Source of the DNA: Cryomorpha sp963836915
GTDB taxonomy: Bacteria > Bacteroidota > Bacteroidia > Flavobacteriales_D > Cryomorphaceae
Reading direction: 5' to 3'
DNA: 64,000 bases
Assembly: GCA_963836915.1 (NCBI GenBank)
Contig: CAWILH010000002.1
Coordinates: forward strand, 1,488,001 to 1,552,000
Within the stretch, counting starts at the first letter, position 1; every line of letters begins with the position of its first letter. Positions 1-7,802 of this stretch are shown here, piece after piece. The position numbers and the translations under genes are program-made. The notes under the pieces were generated by a model. It did not search any database and was not told the DNA's origin. It saw nothing but the letters and a program-made list of their open reading frames with translations.

Positions 1-377
1 CTACCGAGCAAAATCCGGTACATACCTACGCCACAGAAGCTGTTTTTGAGGTGACCCTTACTACCAATCAATGTGCGTTTACAGAAAATGTAGGGACAGG
101 ATTATTCACTGGAATAGATGAAAATGAAAGTTCTCAAATAACCATCTATCCTAATCCCGCGAATGGCTACTTCCAAATCAAATGGACTGAAGTGGTTCCA
201 AGCCCCTATCGGTTAAATATTACCGATTTGAGCGGAAGGCTCATTCTGGAGACCAACTGGGAATCTGGCGCGGAACGCACTATCCAAATCGGCAATTTGC
301 CCGCAGGTATTTATATCGTTGATCTTGAATTGGAAAATGGCGATGTAGTTGAACGGGAGAAGTTGACGGTGCTTTAA
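1..377 (+). CDS. C-terminal end of a T9SS-secreted protein (5' partial)
   Basis: The reading frame is open from the window edge (codons begin at base 3) to a TAA at 375-377, so this is the 3' end of a gene that starts outside the window. The last ~80 residues form a type A T9SS sorting domain: the IYPNPANGYF motif, a beta-rich middle with LNITDLSGR, then NLPAGIYIV and a short basic/hydrophobic tail. Such domains direct a protein through the outer membrane by the type IX secretion system and are then cleaved. The catalytic or binding part of the protein is not in the window, so its function cannot be stated. Confidence 0.85.
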   Translation, partial: TEQNPVHTYATEAVFEVTLTTNQCAFTENVGTGLFTGIDENESSQITIYPNPANGYFQIKWTEVVPSPYRLNITDLSGRLILETNWESGAERTIQIGNLPAGIYIVDLELENGDVVEREKLTVL

Positions 378-414
378 GTCACGAGCTGCGAGCCTAGGGT
401 CGCGCGTCACTAGT

Positions 415-498
415 CTCGAGACCCAAGACAGCTCCAGAAAGCCATACCGCCCACGCACCCAACTCGAGACCCGCGACTGAAGACTGGCGACTCGAGAC
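415..498. repeat. Short direct repeats CTCGAGAC (three copies)
   Basis: The octamer CTCGAGAC occurs at 415-422, 463-470 and 491-498 in the short G+C-rich gap between the convergent genes on either side. The gap also contains several CGCGAC-like words. It looks like decayed intergenic repeat material; no function is claimed. Confidence 0.4.
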
Positions 499-927
499 TC
501 ACTCAAGCCGTTTCCAGGTTTGAGTCCTGCCTATCCAGCCCATCGGGTCTACGCTTCCGCGCAAATCAAGAGTATTGATATCATCAAGCTCCATGCTTGA
601 GTAATAGGTTTTGCCCGATTCAGGGTCGTAGATTTCTCCGTCTTCCCATTCATCATCATCAAAGACGAAATTGCGCATAAACTCCATACCAAGCACGGGT
701 TCGCCATTATCGGCAAGCTTGGGCTTTCCATTTTCATCTTTGGGTTCTTTCAGCCAGATAATTTTACCAAAGAAAGCACCGCCTGTGTTTTTCTGATAAA
801 TCTCCACATGCGAGCGGCCACCTTCTGAGATCCATTTGCCCAGAATATCAGTCGACTTTTGGCCTTGAGCCGGCAACTGAGAAATTGCCATCAGGCAGAT
901 AAAAGTGATGTTCAAAATCCATTTCAT
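499..927 (-). CDS. DUF2147 family secreted protein
   Basis: A 142-residue protein if started at the ATG at 927, which is immediately followed by a typical signal peptide (MKWILNITFICLMAIS, cleavage near AQG). A longer frame to 1050 adds 41 residues with no signal-like character and overlaps the divergent gene's 5' region, so the internal start is preferred. The mature part reads LGKWISEGG, then VEIY, FFGKIIWL, GEPVLGMEFM and ends GRTQTWKR, the usual pattern of DUF2147 proteins. These are small periplasmic or outer-membrane-associated beta-barrel-like proteins of unknown role, often described as uncharacterised export proteins. Divergent to the CBS-domain gene. Confidence 0.8.
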   Translation of the reverse strand: MKWILNITFICLMAISQLPAQGQKSTDILGKWISEGGRSHVEIYQKNTGGAFFGKIIWLKEPKDENGKPKLADNGEPVLGMEFMRNFVFDDDEWEDGEIYDPESGKTYYSSMELDDINTLDLRGSVDPMGWIGRTQTWKRLE

Positions 928-1073
928 AGCTTTTCTATTAAAGTTTCCGTTCTCATAAAAGTATTTAGAATGCTTCACACTGACAAATGAGAACTGCGCT
1001 GTCGCATGACTCACCAAAAGATTTTCTATCTTCAACATCTCTCCATTCAATAATTTATCCTAAAATATCGATC

Positions 1074-1529
1074 ATGGTAAAAAGCTATACGGGGGTGCGA
1101 AAGGCACCCATAAAAGAAATACAGCAAGTACAAGTCTCTGATTTTATGACTCAAAAGCTCATCACCTTTCATCCCGATCAGGCCATTGGCGAAGTAGCCC
1201 AATTGCTTATTTCCAAGAATATTTCGGGTGGCCCTGTGCTTGATGATAGCGGTAAGTTGATCGGAATCATTTCGGAAGGCGACTGTCTAAAGGAAATCGT
1301 TAAGGGGGAGTATACCAACACTCCACACCATCAGGGCACCGTGCGTGACCATATGGCTGCCGATGTGTATACCATAGAACCTGATTGTAATATTTTGGAA
1401 GCTGCCAGCAGATTTTTAAAACTAAAAGTTCGGCGATTTCCGGTCATGGAAGATGGAAAACTACTCGGACAAATAAGCCAGCGGGACGTAATGCGCGCGG
1501 TACATACGTTAAAGAAGCAGACGTGGTAG
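1074..1529 (+). CDS. CBS-domain protein (tandem CBS pair)
   Basis: A 151-residue protein from the ATG at 1074; the longer frame from 987 adds residues without family resemblance. After a short N-terminal stretch there are two CBS motifs: the first begins VSDFMTQKLITF and runs to GIISEGDCLKE, the second begins VRDHMAADVYTI and ends GQISQRDVMRAV. A tandem pair forms one Bateman module, which usually binds adenosine nucleotides. No effector domain is attached, so this is a stand-alone CBS protein whose partner is unknown. Divergently transcribed from the DUF2147 gene. Confidence 0.8.
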   Translation: MVKSYTGVRKAPIKEIQQVQVSDFMTQKLITFHPDQAIGEVAQLLISKNISGGPVLDDSGKLIGIISEGDCLKEIVKGEYTNTPHHQGTVRDHMAADVYTIEPDCNILEAASRFLKLKVRRFPVMEDGKLLGQISQRDVMRAVHTLKKQTW

Positions 1530-1537
1530 ACGGTTTT

Positions 1538-1611
1538 CCGTACGGACTCCCAAAAGGTCGTTAGTTTTTGGTTATCCGTACGGACTCCCAAAAGGTCGTT
1601 GGTTTTTGGTT
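1538..1611. repeat. Two tandem copies of a ~36-bp repeat
   Basis: A 36-bp unit starting CCGTACGGACTCCCAAAAGG and ending TTTTTGGTT occurs at 1538-1573 and again at 1576-1611 with one base difference, directly after the CBS gene. It contains the palindrome CCGTACGG. Purpose unknown. Confidence 0.6.
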
Positions 1612-1977
1612 TGGATCGGCCAAGAAGGCTATTTTCAGTTAATTAATATAATCCTGGACTTGCTCAGTTTTCTTGGTAAGCAAGGATTAGCACATGAGAA
1701 GTTCAAAGTTTTGATTTCATTGGCTTTCATCCAAAGCGAAGCGCAGGACTTCTTCTTTTGAAAGCATCAAGCTGCTAGCTTCAAGCTAGAGAATGGAGTA
1801 TGGCATCGCTTTTCTTTTTAGAGCTGCTAGCTGCAAGTTGGAGCAGCTTGTAGCTTGTAGCTTGTTAAATAGCTTGAAGCTTTTTCAATGGATCAGAGCT
1901 CTTTAAAGACAGAAAATCACCGCGACCGAAGAGTGGAATCGGTTGAAAACTCCACGCTGTCTGATATTGAAAAATAG
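1612..1977. other. Intergenic region with AGCTT-rich imperfect repeats
   Basis: No gene is visible. Between about 1770 and 1885 the words AGCTGCTAGCT, AGCTTGTAGCTTGTAGCTTG and TAGCTTGAAGCTT recur and can pair with each other to form imperfect hairpins. The rest shows no structure I can support. Confidence 0.4.
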
Positions 1978-2095
1978 TATCTTTGCCCCGACCTCGCATC
2001 AATCGTTTGCACGATTAAAAGCAATTGCTTATATTCATTGAGTTCTGAAAAGTTCAGAAATCAAGTGCAAATCTTAAACGAACAGAGAAATATTA
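1978..2095 (+). promoter_or_regulatory. Probable promoter and long 5' leader of the cold-shock gene
   Basis: TATCTTTG at 1978-1985 fits the Bacteroidota -7 consensus TAnnTTTG, although no clear -33 TTG lies at the usual distance. It would give a leader of about 105 nt before the ATG at 2096. A small hairpin (AATCG, loop, CGATT) lies near 2006-2022. Long structured leaders are common on cold-shock mRNAs, but regulation here is inference. Confidence 0.4.
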
Positions 2096-2521
2096 ATGGG
2101 AAGATCACAGGAAACCTGGAGCAAACGGGAAAAAGAAAAGAAAAAGCAAAAGAAAAAAGAAGACAAGCTCAAGCGCAAAGAACAGCGCCAAGAAGAAAAC
2201 GAAGGTCAGACTTTTGACGACATGATCGCCTATGTCGATGCAGAAGGAAATCTAACCGACACCCCGCCAGATCCAACTAAGAAAAAAGAAGTAATCAAAG
2301 CTGAAGATATCATCATCGGTATTCCACCAAAAGATGAAAATGCCGAAGAAGAAATCAGAGAAGGAACGGTAACTTTCTTCGACGATTCGAAAGGCTATGG
2401 ATTTATTAAAGTGAAAAACTCAAATGAGAGTTTATTTACCCACATCAAATCCCATATCGACGAAATCAAAGAAGGCAATCACGTAAGCTTTGACGTAGCA
2501 CCCGGAGATAAAGGCCGGTAG
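2096..2521 (+). CDS. Cold-shock-domain protein with basic N-terminal extension (3' frameshift)
   Basis: The 141-residue frame has a highly charged Lys/Arg/Glu-rich N-terminus (about residues 8-35, probably helical), an acidic linker, then a cold-shock domain from about residue 90: GTVTFFDDSKGYGFIKV is the RNP1 region and SLFTHIKSHI the RNP2 region, so it should bind single-stranded nucleic acid. The frame stops at TAG 2519-2521 before the usual C-terminal strand. One added base near 2515 would restore KGPVAINVKIIR and a stop at 2545-2547, which is exactly the expected cold-shock ending. The present stop is therefore a one-base deletion, either real or an assembly error. Confidence 0.85.
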   Translation: MGRSQETWSKREKEKKKQKKKEDKLKRKEQRQEENEGQTFDDMIAYVDAEGNLTDTPPDPTKKKEVIKAEDIIIGIPPKDENAEEEIREGTVTFFDDSKGYGFIKVKNSNESLFTHIKSHIDEIKEGNHVSFDVAPGDKGR

Positions 2522-2597
2522 CCATCAACGTGAAGATCATTCGTTAATTTCAACCGATTGACTCTCATAACTGAATAAAACTTAAAGATCGATTTTT

Positions 2598-2625
2598 AAG
2601 CCGCCATCCTTGGTGGCTTTTTTTT
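2598..2625 (+). terminator. Rho-independent terminator after the cold-shock gene
   Basis: The stem AAGCCGCC / GGTGGCTT (one G-T pair) with a 6-nt loop is followed by a run of T residues. It lies about 50 bp past the inferred natural stop of the cold-shock gene. Confidence 0.8.
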
Positions 2626-2714
2626 AGATGAGAATATCAAATCGTAAAATTTTTCGATTGTATTAGGCGATATTATTGATTCACAAGCTCTTAAACTACT
2701 AAGAATTATTAAAA

Positions 2715-3593
2715 ATGGACGAAACAAAGGATATCACAACTGCTCTTAATGAATTTGCCAATTCCTTCATCGACAAATTGCCCGGCATAGCACTCGGCAT
2801 TGCCATTATTGTAATAGGCCTGCTCGTAGGTACGTGGATCAGTAAAATCTTCAGTAAGCGCATTCGTGCAAAGACAGAAGACCCACTCATGAGCCGCTTC
2901 TTAGGCAAAGCCATAAAAATAGTCTTCGTATTGATAGCCGTAATGCTGGGTTTGCGCGCCGCCGGTCTCGGTGGTATAGCCACGGCGGTGCTCACAGCGG
3001 CGGGCGCTTCGGCAGTGGTGCTTGGTTTTGCGTTCAAGGACATTGGCGAAAACTTCATTGCAGGCGTAATTTTGGCTTTCAACCGTCCATTTAATGTAAA
3101 CGATACGGTGATGGTAGGAGATATTTTCGGGAAAGTAAAAACACTCGAATTCCGCTATACAAAAATCAAAACCTTCGATGGCAAGGATGTCTATATTCCA
3201 AACAGTGACGTGCTTACCGAACCCGTAACCAACTATACCGAAGATGGATTTTTCCGGTGGGATTTCGTGATCGGTATTGCCTACGAAGATAATATCGAAG
3301 GCGCCAAAGAATCGGTGATGAAGGCGCTGCGCAGCGAGCCGGCCGTAATCGAAGATGAAGAGCACGAAAACTTCGTGATCGAAGATGAGCTGGCCACGAG
3401 CACGGTAAATCTCAAAGTATTCTTCTGGGTCGACACGACCGACTTCCGGCGGCAGGCGCTTATCACAAAAGGTAACGTGGTGCGAAATGTAAAAGAAGCC
3501 CTCGAAGCAGATGGTTATTACCTACCCGCAGATATCCAAGAGATCAAGCTCTATGGCGGCGAGAAGGAGTTTAATGTCAGGGTGGCTAAGTAG
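2715..3593 (+). CDS. MscS-family mechanosensitive channel
   Basis: A 292-residue inner-membrane protein. Hydrophobic helices lie at about residues 20-45, 65-85 and 90-120. The last is the pore helix, rich in Gly/Ala (AGASAVVLGFAFKD), followed by the conserved beta-domain entry ENFIAGVILAFNRPFNVNDTV and by VYIPNSDVLTEPVTNY. The C-terminal alpha/beta domain completes an MscS of near-standard length. The family opens under membrane tension to release osmolytes during hypo-osmotic shock. The stop codon TAG (3591-3593) is also the first triplet of the 237-bp repeat array, so the repeat abuts the gene exactly. A second, different MscS paralogue lies at 11729. Confidence 0.9.
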   Translation: MDETKDITTALNEFANSFIDKLPGIALGIAIIVIGLLVGTWISKIFSKRIRAKTEDPLMSRFLGKAIKIVFVLIAVMLGLRAAGLGGIATAVLTAAGASAVVLGFAFKDIGENFIAGVILAFNRPFNVNDTVMVGDIFGKVKTLEFRYTKIKTFDGKDVYIPNSDVLTEPVTNYTEDGFFRWDFVIGIAYEDNIEGAKESVMKALRSEPAVIEDEEHENFVIEDELATSTVNLKVFFWVDTTDFRRQALITKGNVVRNVKEALEADGYYLPADIQEIKLYGGEKEFNVRVAK

Positions 3594-3847
3594 TGTCTGT
3601 CCATAGAGTCCGCTATCTGCCTTGCACTTGTTCTAAAAACAGTCGTCCCGCTCGAGCGGGACTCCTTGATTTTTAGAACTGCGCGCGCGTTGCTATCGAA
3701 CTCTTTGATCCAGCCACCCGACTGTATGGACCGACCCTGGTTAATGCGCTGCCAGAAAGAAGGTCGCCTTGTCATTCAGAACGGAGTGAAGAATCCCTAT
3801 ACCGGTGATTGGTTTTTAGTGATTGGTTAGTGTCTGTCGATAGCGTC
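3591..3847. repeat. 237-bp tandem repeat array, left part (one full unit plus 20 bp of the next)
   Basis: One unit runs 3591-3827; the next begins at 3828 and is interrupted after 20 bp by the IS21 element. Each unit has a perfect 14-bp palindrome (CCCGCTCGAGCGGG) inside a larger inverted repeat with arms GTTCTAAAAA and TTTTTAGAAC. Units also contain the words GTCATTCAGAACGGAG and CCCTATACCGG. The array resumes on the right of the element. Confidence 0.9.
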
Positions 3848-4047
3848 TGCATATTTCGGACATCATTGTGCCACCCATTTCGCTCCATATTGTGCCAGCC
3901 ATTTCGTCAGTCATTGTGCCACTCAGAATGAACTAAAACCATTCAAAATGGACTCTATTTCGGAGTTCATTGTGCCACTTTACTAGATCTGGCCTACATA
4001 GATCCAATTTGATTTCGGGGATCATTGTGCCACTTTTCATCATTTCT
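3848..4047. repeat. Multiple terminal repeats at the IS21 left end (transposase-binding sites)
   Basis: The word CATTGTGCCA or ATTGTGCCA recurs at least five times between 3858 and 4035, often preceded by TTCGG and followed by CATTTC or CTTT. Inverted partners (AGTGGCACTATAT and AGTGGCACAGTATG) sit at the right end near 6414-6452. Arrays of such sites are typical of IS21/Mu/Tn7-like elements, where they bind the transposase. Confidence 0.75.
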
Positions 4048-4070
4048 CCATAGCCTTGCTAATAAAGGAT

Positions 4071-5618
4071 ATGGCCGGACAAAGAATAGAACTGATGGAT
4101 TTAAGACAATTGATACAACTCAAAAAGAAGGGTATAAGTAACCGGAAAACGGCAGAAGCCCTTCAAGTAAGCCGCAATACGGTCAATAGTTATGTGGCTG
4201 TTTTTAAGGCACATTCGTGTAGTTTTGATGAGCTTCTTTCTTTAAACGACAAGGACCTCGCAGAGCTTTTTCCGCAAGCAGATTATAAAGATGCCAATAA
4301 GTACAAGCAGCTTGCAGCGGAGTTCGATTACTATGCAAAAGAACTCACCAAGACAGGCTGCACCTTGCAAACACTCTGGCAAAGTTATCTGGAGCGATAC
4401 CCGGAAGGCTATCGTTACACCCAGTTTACACAGTATTTTAGACTGTGGCACAACCGCCAAAATCCAAGTGGGATACTCATCCACAAAGCGGGTGAACAGC
4501 TCTTTGTGGACTATACCGGAAAAAAACTCTCTTATACAGATCGCAATACGGGTGAGATAATAGCCGTAGAGGTTTTGGTTGGTATAATGCCCTGTAGCCA
4601 GTACACTTTTGTAGCATGTATGGCAAGCCAAAAGCGCGAAGATTTTATAGGTGGCATAAACAGTGCACTACAGTATATAGGTGGCGTGCCGAAAGCCATT
4701 GTTACAGACAATCTGAAATCGGCGGTAAGTAAGACCCATAAATACGCTCCCGAAATCAACAAGACCCTTCGGGACTGCGCGCTGCATTATGACTGTATGA
4801 TAGACCCTACAAGACCTTATCATCCCAAAGACAAGGCTCTGGTAGAAGGAGCGGTAAAGCTGGTATATCAACGTATTTTTTATCCCCTTTCAAAACAGAC
4901 CTTTTTCAGTATCAGTGACCTTAACAAAGCCATCAGGGAGCTTCTTGAAAAGTACAATCAGTTCAGCTTTAAATATGCTGAAACGACCCGTGAACAACGC
5001 TTTCTGGAGCTCGAAAAAAATGCAATGAACCCTTTGCCTCCATATCCCTACGAGCTACGCTATTACAAACGCGCCAAGGTGCAGAAAATCTGCCATATAC
5101 TGCTAAGCGCCGATAAGAACTATTATAGTGTACCGAGCAGATATATAGGGCATTATGTAGAAGTGCAATACAACAAAGACACCGTAGAGATCTTTTACAA
5201 CCGAGAACGCGTGGCCTCTCACAAGCGAAGCTTCCGTAAAGGGGCCTACACAACCCAAAAAAACCACATGCCTACAGGTCATCAGGTATTTACACACTGG
5301 GACCCGGTAGACTTCACAAATCGCGCAAGCAAAATAGGTACATACACCCAAGCATATATTAAACGCCTTTTCGATCAATCTGATTATCCGCAACACGCCT
5401 GCAAGCAAGCCCAGGGAATCTTGGCTTTGGCAAAACAATACCCACACCAACGTGTAGAAAAAGCTTGTCAGCGTGCCTGGGAATATCCCCAATCATCTTA
5501 TAAAACCATAGCGAAAATACTCGAAAACAAAACCGACCAAATGGCAGATCAAACAGATTATAAGCCAAAGGAAACAACGCCACACGCAAACATACGTGGC
5601 GCAACAAGTTATGCTTAA
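4071..5618 (+). CDS. istA: IS21 transposase IstA
   Basis: A 515-residue DDE transposase counted from the ATG at 4071, which has AAAGG just upstream; a TTG at 4056 would add five residues. An N-terminal helix-turn-helix (KKGISNRKTAEALQVSRNTV) is followed by the integrase core. The catalytic residues are visible as D147 in LFVDYTG, D213 in VTDNLK and E259 in LVEGAV. A C-terminal beta-rich domain (YYSVPSRYIG) resembles the Mu transposase C domain. It acts with IstB to join the element ends to target DNA. Length and motifs are intact. Confidence 0.95.
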   Translation: MAGQRIELMDLRQLIQLKKKGISNRKTAEALQVSRNTVNSYVAVFKAHSCSFDELLSLNDKDLAELFPQADYKDANKYKQLAAEFDYYAKELTKTGCTLQTLWQSYLERYPEGYRYTQFTQYFRLWHNRQNPSGILIHKAGEQLFVDYTGKKLSYTDRNTGEIIAVEVLVGIMPCSQYTFVACMASQKREDFIGGINSALQYIGGVPKAIVTDNLKSAVSKTHKYAPEINKTLRDCALHYDCMIDPTRPYHPKDKALVEGAVKLVYQRIFYPLSKQTFFSISDLNKAIRELLEKYNQFSFKYAETTREQRFLELEKNAMNPLPPYPYELRYYKRAKVQKICHILLSADKNYYSVPSRYIGHYVEVQYNKDTVEIFYNRERVASHKRSFRKGAYTTQKNHMPTGHQVFTHWDPVDFTNRASKIGTYTQAYIKRLFDQSDYPQHACKQAQGILALAKQYPHQRVEKACQRAWEYPQSSYKTIAKILENKTDQMADQTDYKPKETTPHANIRGATSYA

Positions 5619-5648
5619 TACACTCCATTTTAATAAACACAAAACACA

Positions 5649-6386
5649 ATGAACACCTTCAACACAGTAGAGAAAATGAAATCTATGAGCATGCACGCCA
5701 TGGCCGACATCTACAACCAAGCCATCACCCAAAACATGCACAGCGACATGGAACAAGACGAATTTACTGCCTTACTGGTAGATAGTGAATGGGAAGACCG
5801 GCAGCACCGGAAAATAGAGAGGCTCATCGCCAAGGCCCGGTTCCAGATCCATGCATCGGCATCAGATATTAACTATCAAAGTTCGCGTAAACTTGATAAG
5901 ATAATGGTACAGCGTCTTTTAAACCTCACATTTATGAAAAATCATGAAAACATAATCATCACTGGTTCTACCGGGGTGGGCAAAAGTTATATCGCCCAAG
6001 CCATTGGCAATCAGGCCTGCCAGATGCTGCAAACAACCTATTACTTTATAGCCAGCAGGTTCTTTGATGAAGCTCGACTGGCAAAACTTGAAGGAACTTA
6101 CCTCAAGAAAATAAAGAGAATAGCTCAGGCAGACCTCTTGATTATGGACGACTTTGGACTTACACCTATAGAACAATCAGATCGCCAGGTATTGCTCGAA
6201 ATGATCGAAGAACGCCATCAAAAAGGATCAACTATTATCGGTTCGCAGATACCTGTATCCGGATGGCACGACCTGATAGGCGAAGGGACCATTGCTGATG
6301 CCATACTGGATAGACTGGTTTATTCATCGCATCGTATTGAGTTACAGGGAGAATCACTACGCAGCACACAGAAGTTGTCAAAATGA
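5649..6386 (+). CDS. istB: IS21 helper ATPase IstB
   Basis: A 245-residue AAA+ ATPase of the IstB/DnaC type. Walker A is GSTGVGKSYIAQ (about residues 105-116) and Walker B is LLIMDDFGL (about 158-166); GSQIPVSGWHD follows, as in other IstB proteins. It helps IstA select and remodel target DNA. It starts 30 bp after istA on the same strand and is full length. Confidence 0.95.
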   Translation: MNTFNTVEKMKSMSMHAMADIYNQAITQNMHSDMEQDEFTALLVDSEWEDRQHRKIERLIAKARFQIHASASDINYQSSRKLDKIMVQRLLNLTFMKNHENIIITGSTGVGKSYIAQAIGNQACQMLQTTYYFIASRFFDEARLAKLEGTYLKKIKRIAQADLLIMDDFGLTPIEQSDRQVLLEMIEERHQKGSTIIGSQIPVSGWHDLIGEGTIADAILDRLVYSSHRIELQGESLRSTQKLSK

Positions 6387-6465
6387 CATATAAACCGTAA
6401 AATTATACTTGAAAAGTGGCACTATATCCTCCGAAATGAGTGGCACAGTATGACCGAAATATCCA

Positions 6466-7551
6466 GCGTCCGCTAACTGCCTTGCACTTGTTCTAAAAAC
6501 AGTCGTCCCGCTCGAGCGGGACCCCTTAATTTTTAGAACTGCGCACGTGTTGCTATCGAACTCTTTGATCCAGCCACATGACTGTATGGGCAGACCCTAG
6601 TTAATGCGCTGCCAAAAAGAAGGTCGCCTTGTCATTCAGAACGGAGTGAAGAATCCCTATACCGGTGATTGGTTTTTGGTGATTGGTTAGTGTCTGTCGA
6701 TAGAGTCCGCTATCTGCCTTGCACTTGTTCCAAAAACAGTCGTCCCGCTCGAGCGGGACTCCTTGATTTTTAGAACTGCGCGCGCGTTGCTATCGAACTC
6801 TTTGATCCAGCCACCCGACTGTATGGACAGACGCTGGTTAATGCGCTGCCAGAAAGAAGGTCGCCTTGTCATTCAGAACGGAGTGAAGAATCCCTATACC
6901 GGTGATTGGATTTTGGTGATTGGTTAGTGTCTGTCCATAGCGTCCGCTATCTGCCTTGCAATTGTTCTAAAAACAGTCGTCCCGCTCGAGCGGGACTCCT
7001 TGATTTTTAGAACTGCGCACCTGTTGCTATCGAACTCTTTGATCCAGCCACCCGACTGTATGGACAGACTCTAGTTAATGCGCTGCCAGAAAGAAGGTCG
7101 CCTTGTCATTCAGAACGGAGTGAAGAATCCCTATACCGGTGATTTGTTTTTGGTGATTGGTTAGTGTCTGTCCATAGCGTCCGCTATCTGCCTTGCAATT
7201 GTTCTAAAAACAGTCGTCCCGCTCGAGCGGGACTCCTTGATTTTTAGAACTGCGCGCGCGTTGCAATCGAACTCTTTGATCCAGCCAAACGACTGTATGG
7301 ACAGACCCTAGTTAATGCGCTGCCAGAAAGAAGGTCGCCTTGTCATTCAGAACGGAGTGAAGAATCCCTATACCGGTGATTGGTTTTTGGTGATTGGTTA
7401 GTGTCTGTCCATAGAGTCCGCTATCTGCCTTGCACTTGTTTTAAAAACAGTCGTCCCGCTCGAGCGGGACTCCTTGATTTTTAGAACTGCGCGCGCGTTG
7501 CTATCGAACTCTTTGATCCAGCCACATGACTGTATGGACAGACACTGAGTA
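6466..7551. repeat. 237-bp tandem repeat array, right part (four full-length units and a truncated one)
   Basis: The interrupted unit resumes at 6466. Further units start at 6688, 6925, 7162 and 7399, each exactly 237 bp apart; the last is cut at about 7551. With the left part, the original array was six units plus about 150 bp. Units differ by a few substitutions only and all keep the CCCGCTCGAGCGGG palindrome. No conserved reading frame is shared with known proteins. Confidence 0.92.
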
Positions 7552-7742
7552 GTCTTTTATTTTTTGCTTATCAGTTTCGGGACTTGCAGATGGGCTTTCT
7601 GTGGTGCTTTTCCCGAATTCCCGGAACTACCGCAGGTTAGCCTTCATCGCGCGGAGACGAGACAATGTTATAGGATGAATAAAATGAGATTTTCCACAGA
7701 CTATCGTTGTGGTCTGACCCATAAAAGACCAACGGGCGGAAT

Positions 7743-7778
7743 GAAAAAAGCCGCCCCGATAGTATCGGAACGGCTTTC
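7743..7778 (-). terminator. Terminator of the 7803-9536 gene
   Basis: Read on the minus strand, the stem AAAGCCG...CGGCTTTTTT with an inner CCGATACTATCGG hairpin ends in a T run about 25 bp past the stop codon. Confidence 0.75.
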
Positions 7779-7802
7779 AAATTAAAATTTGATTTCGGAT
7801 TC

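Larger units (their letters stand above)
3848..6465 (+). mobile_element. IS21-family insertion sequence, complete
   Basis: The 2618-bp element starts TGCATATTTCGG and ends CCGAAATATCCA, which are imperfect terminal inverted repeats in the TG...CA form of IS21. It is flanked by the 5-bp direct repeat GCGTC (3843-3847 and 6466-6470). Removing the element and one copy of GCGTC rebuilds an exact 237-bp repeat unit, which fixes both ends. It carries istA and istB in the usual order and looks functional. Confidence 0.93.

Noticed and set aside
3551..3775. Minus-strand frame of 74 residues (MTRRPSFWQRINQ...), repeated near 6687-6872
   Set aside because: Lies in the 237-bp repeat units and mirrors them; no family resemblance, and it is broken in other units.
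7564..7785. 73-residue plus-strand frame after the repeat array
   Set aside because: Overlaps the terminator of the minus-strand gene, has no recognisable domain and no good ribosome site.
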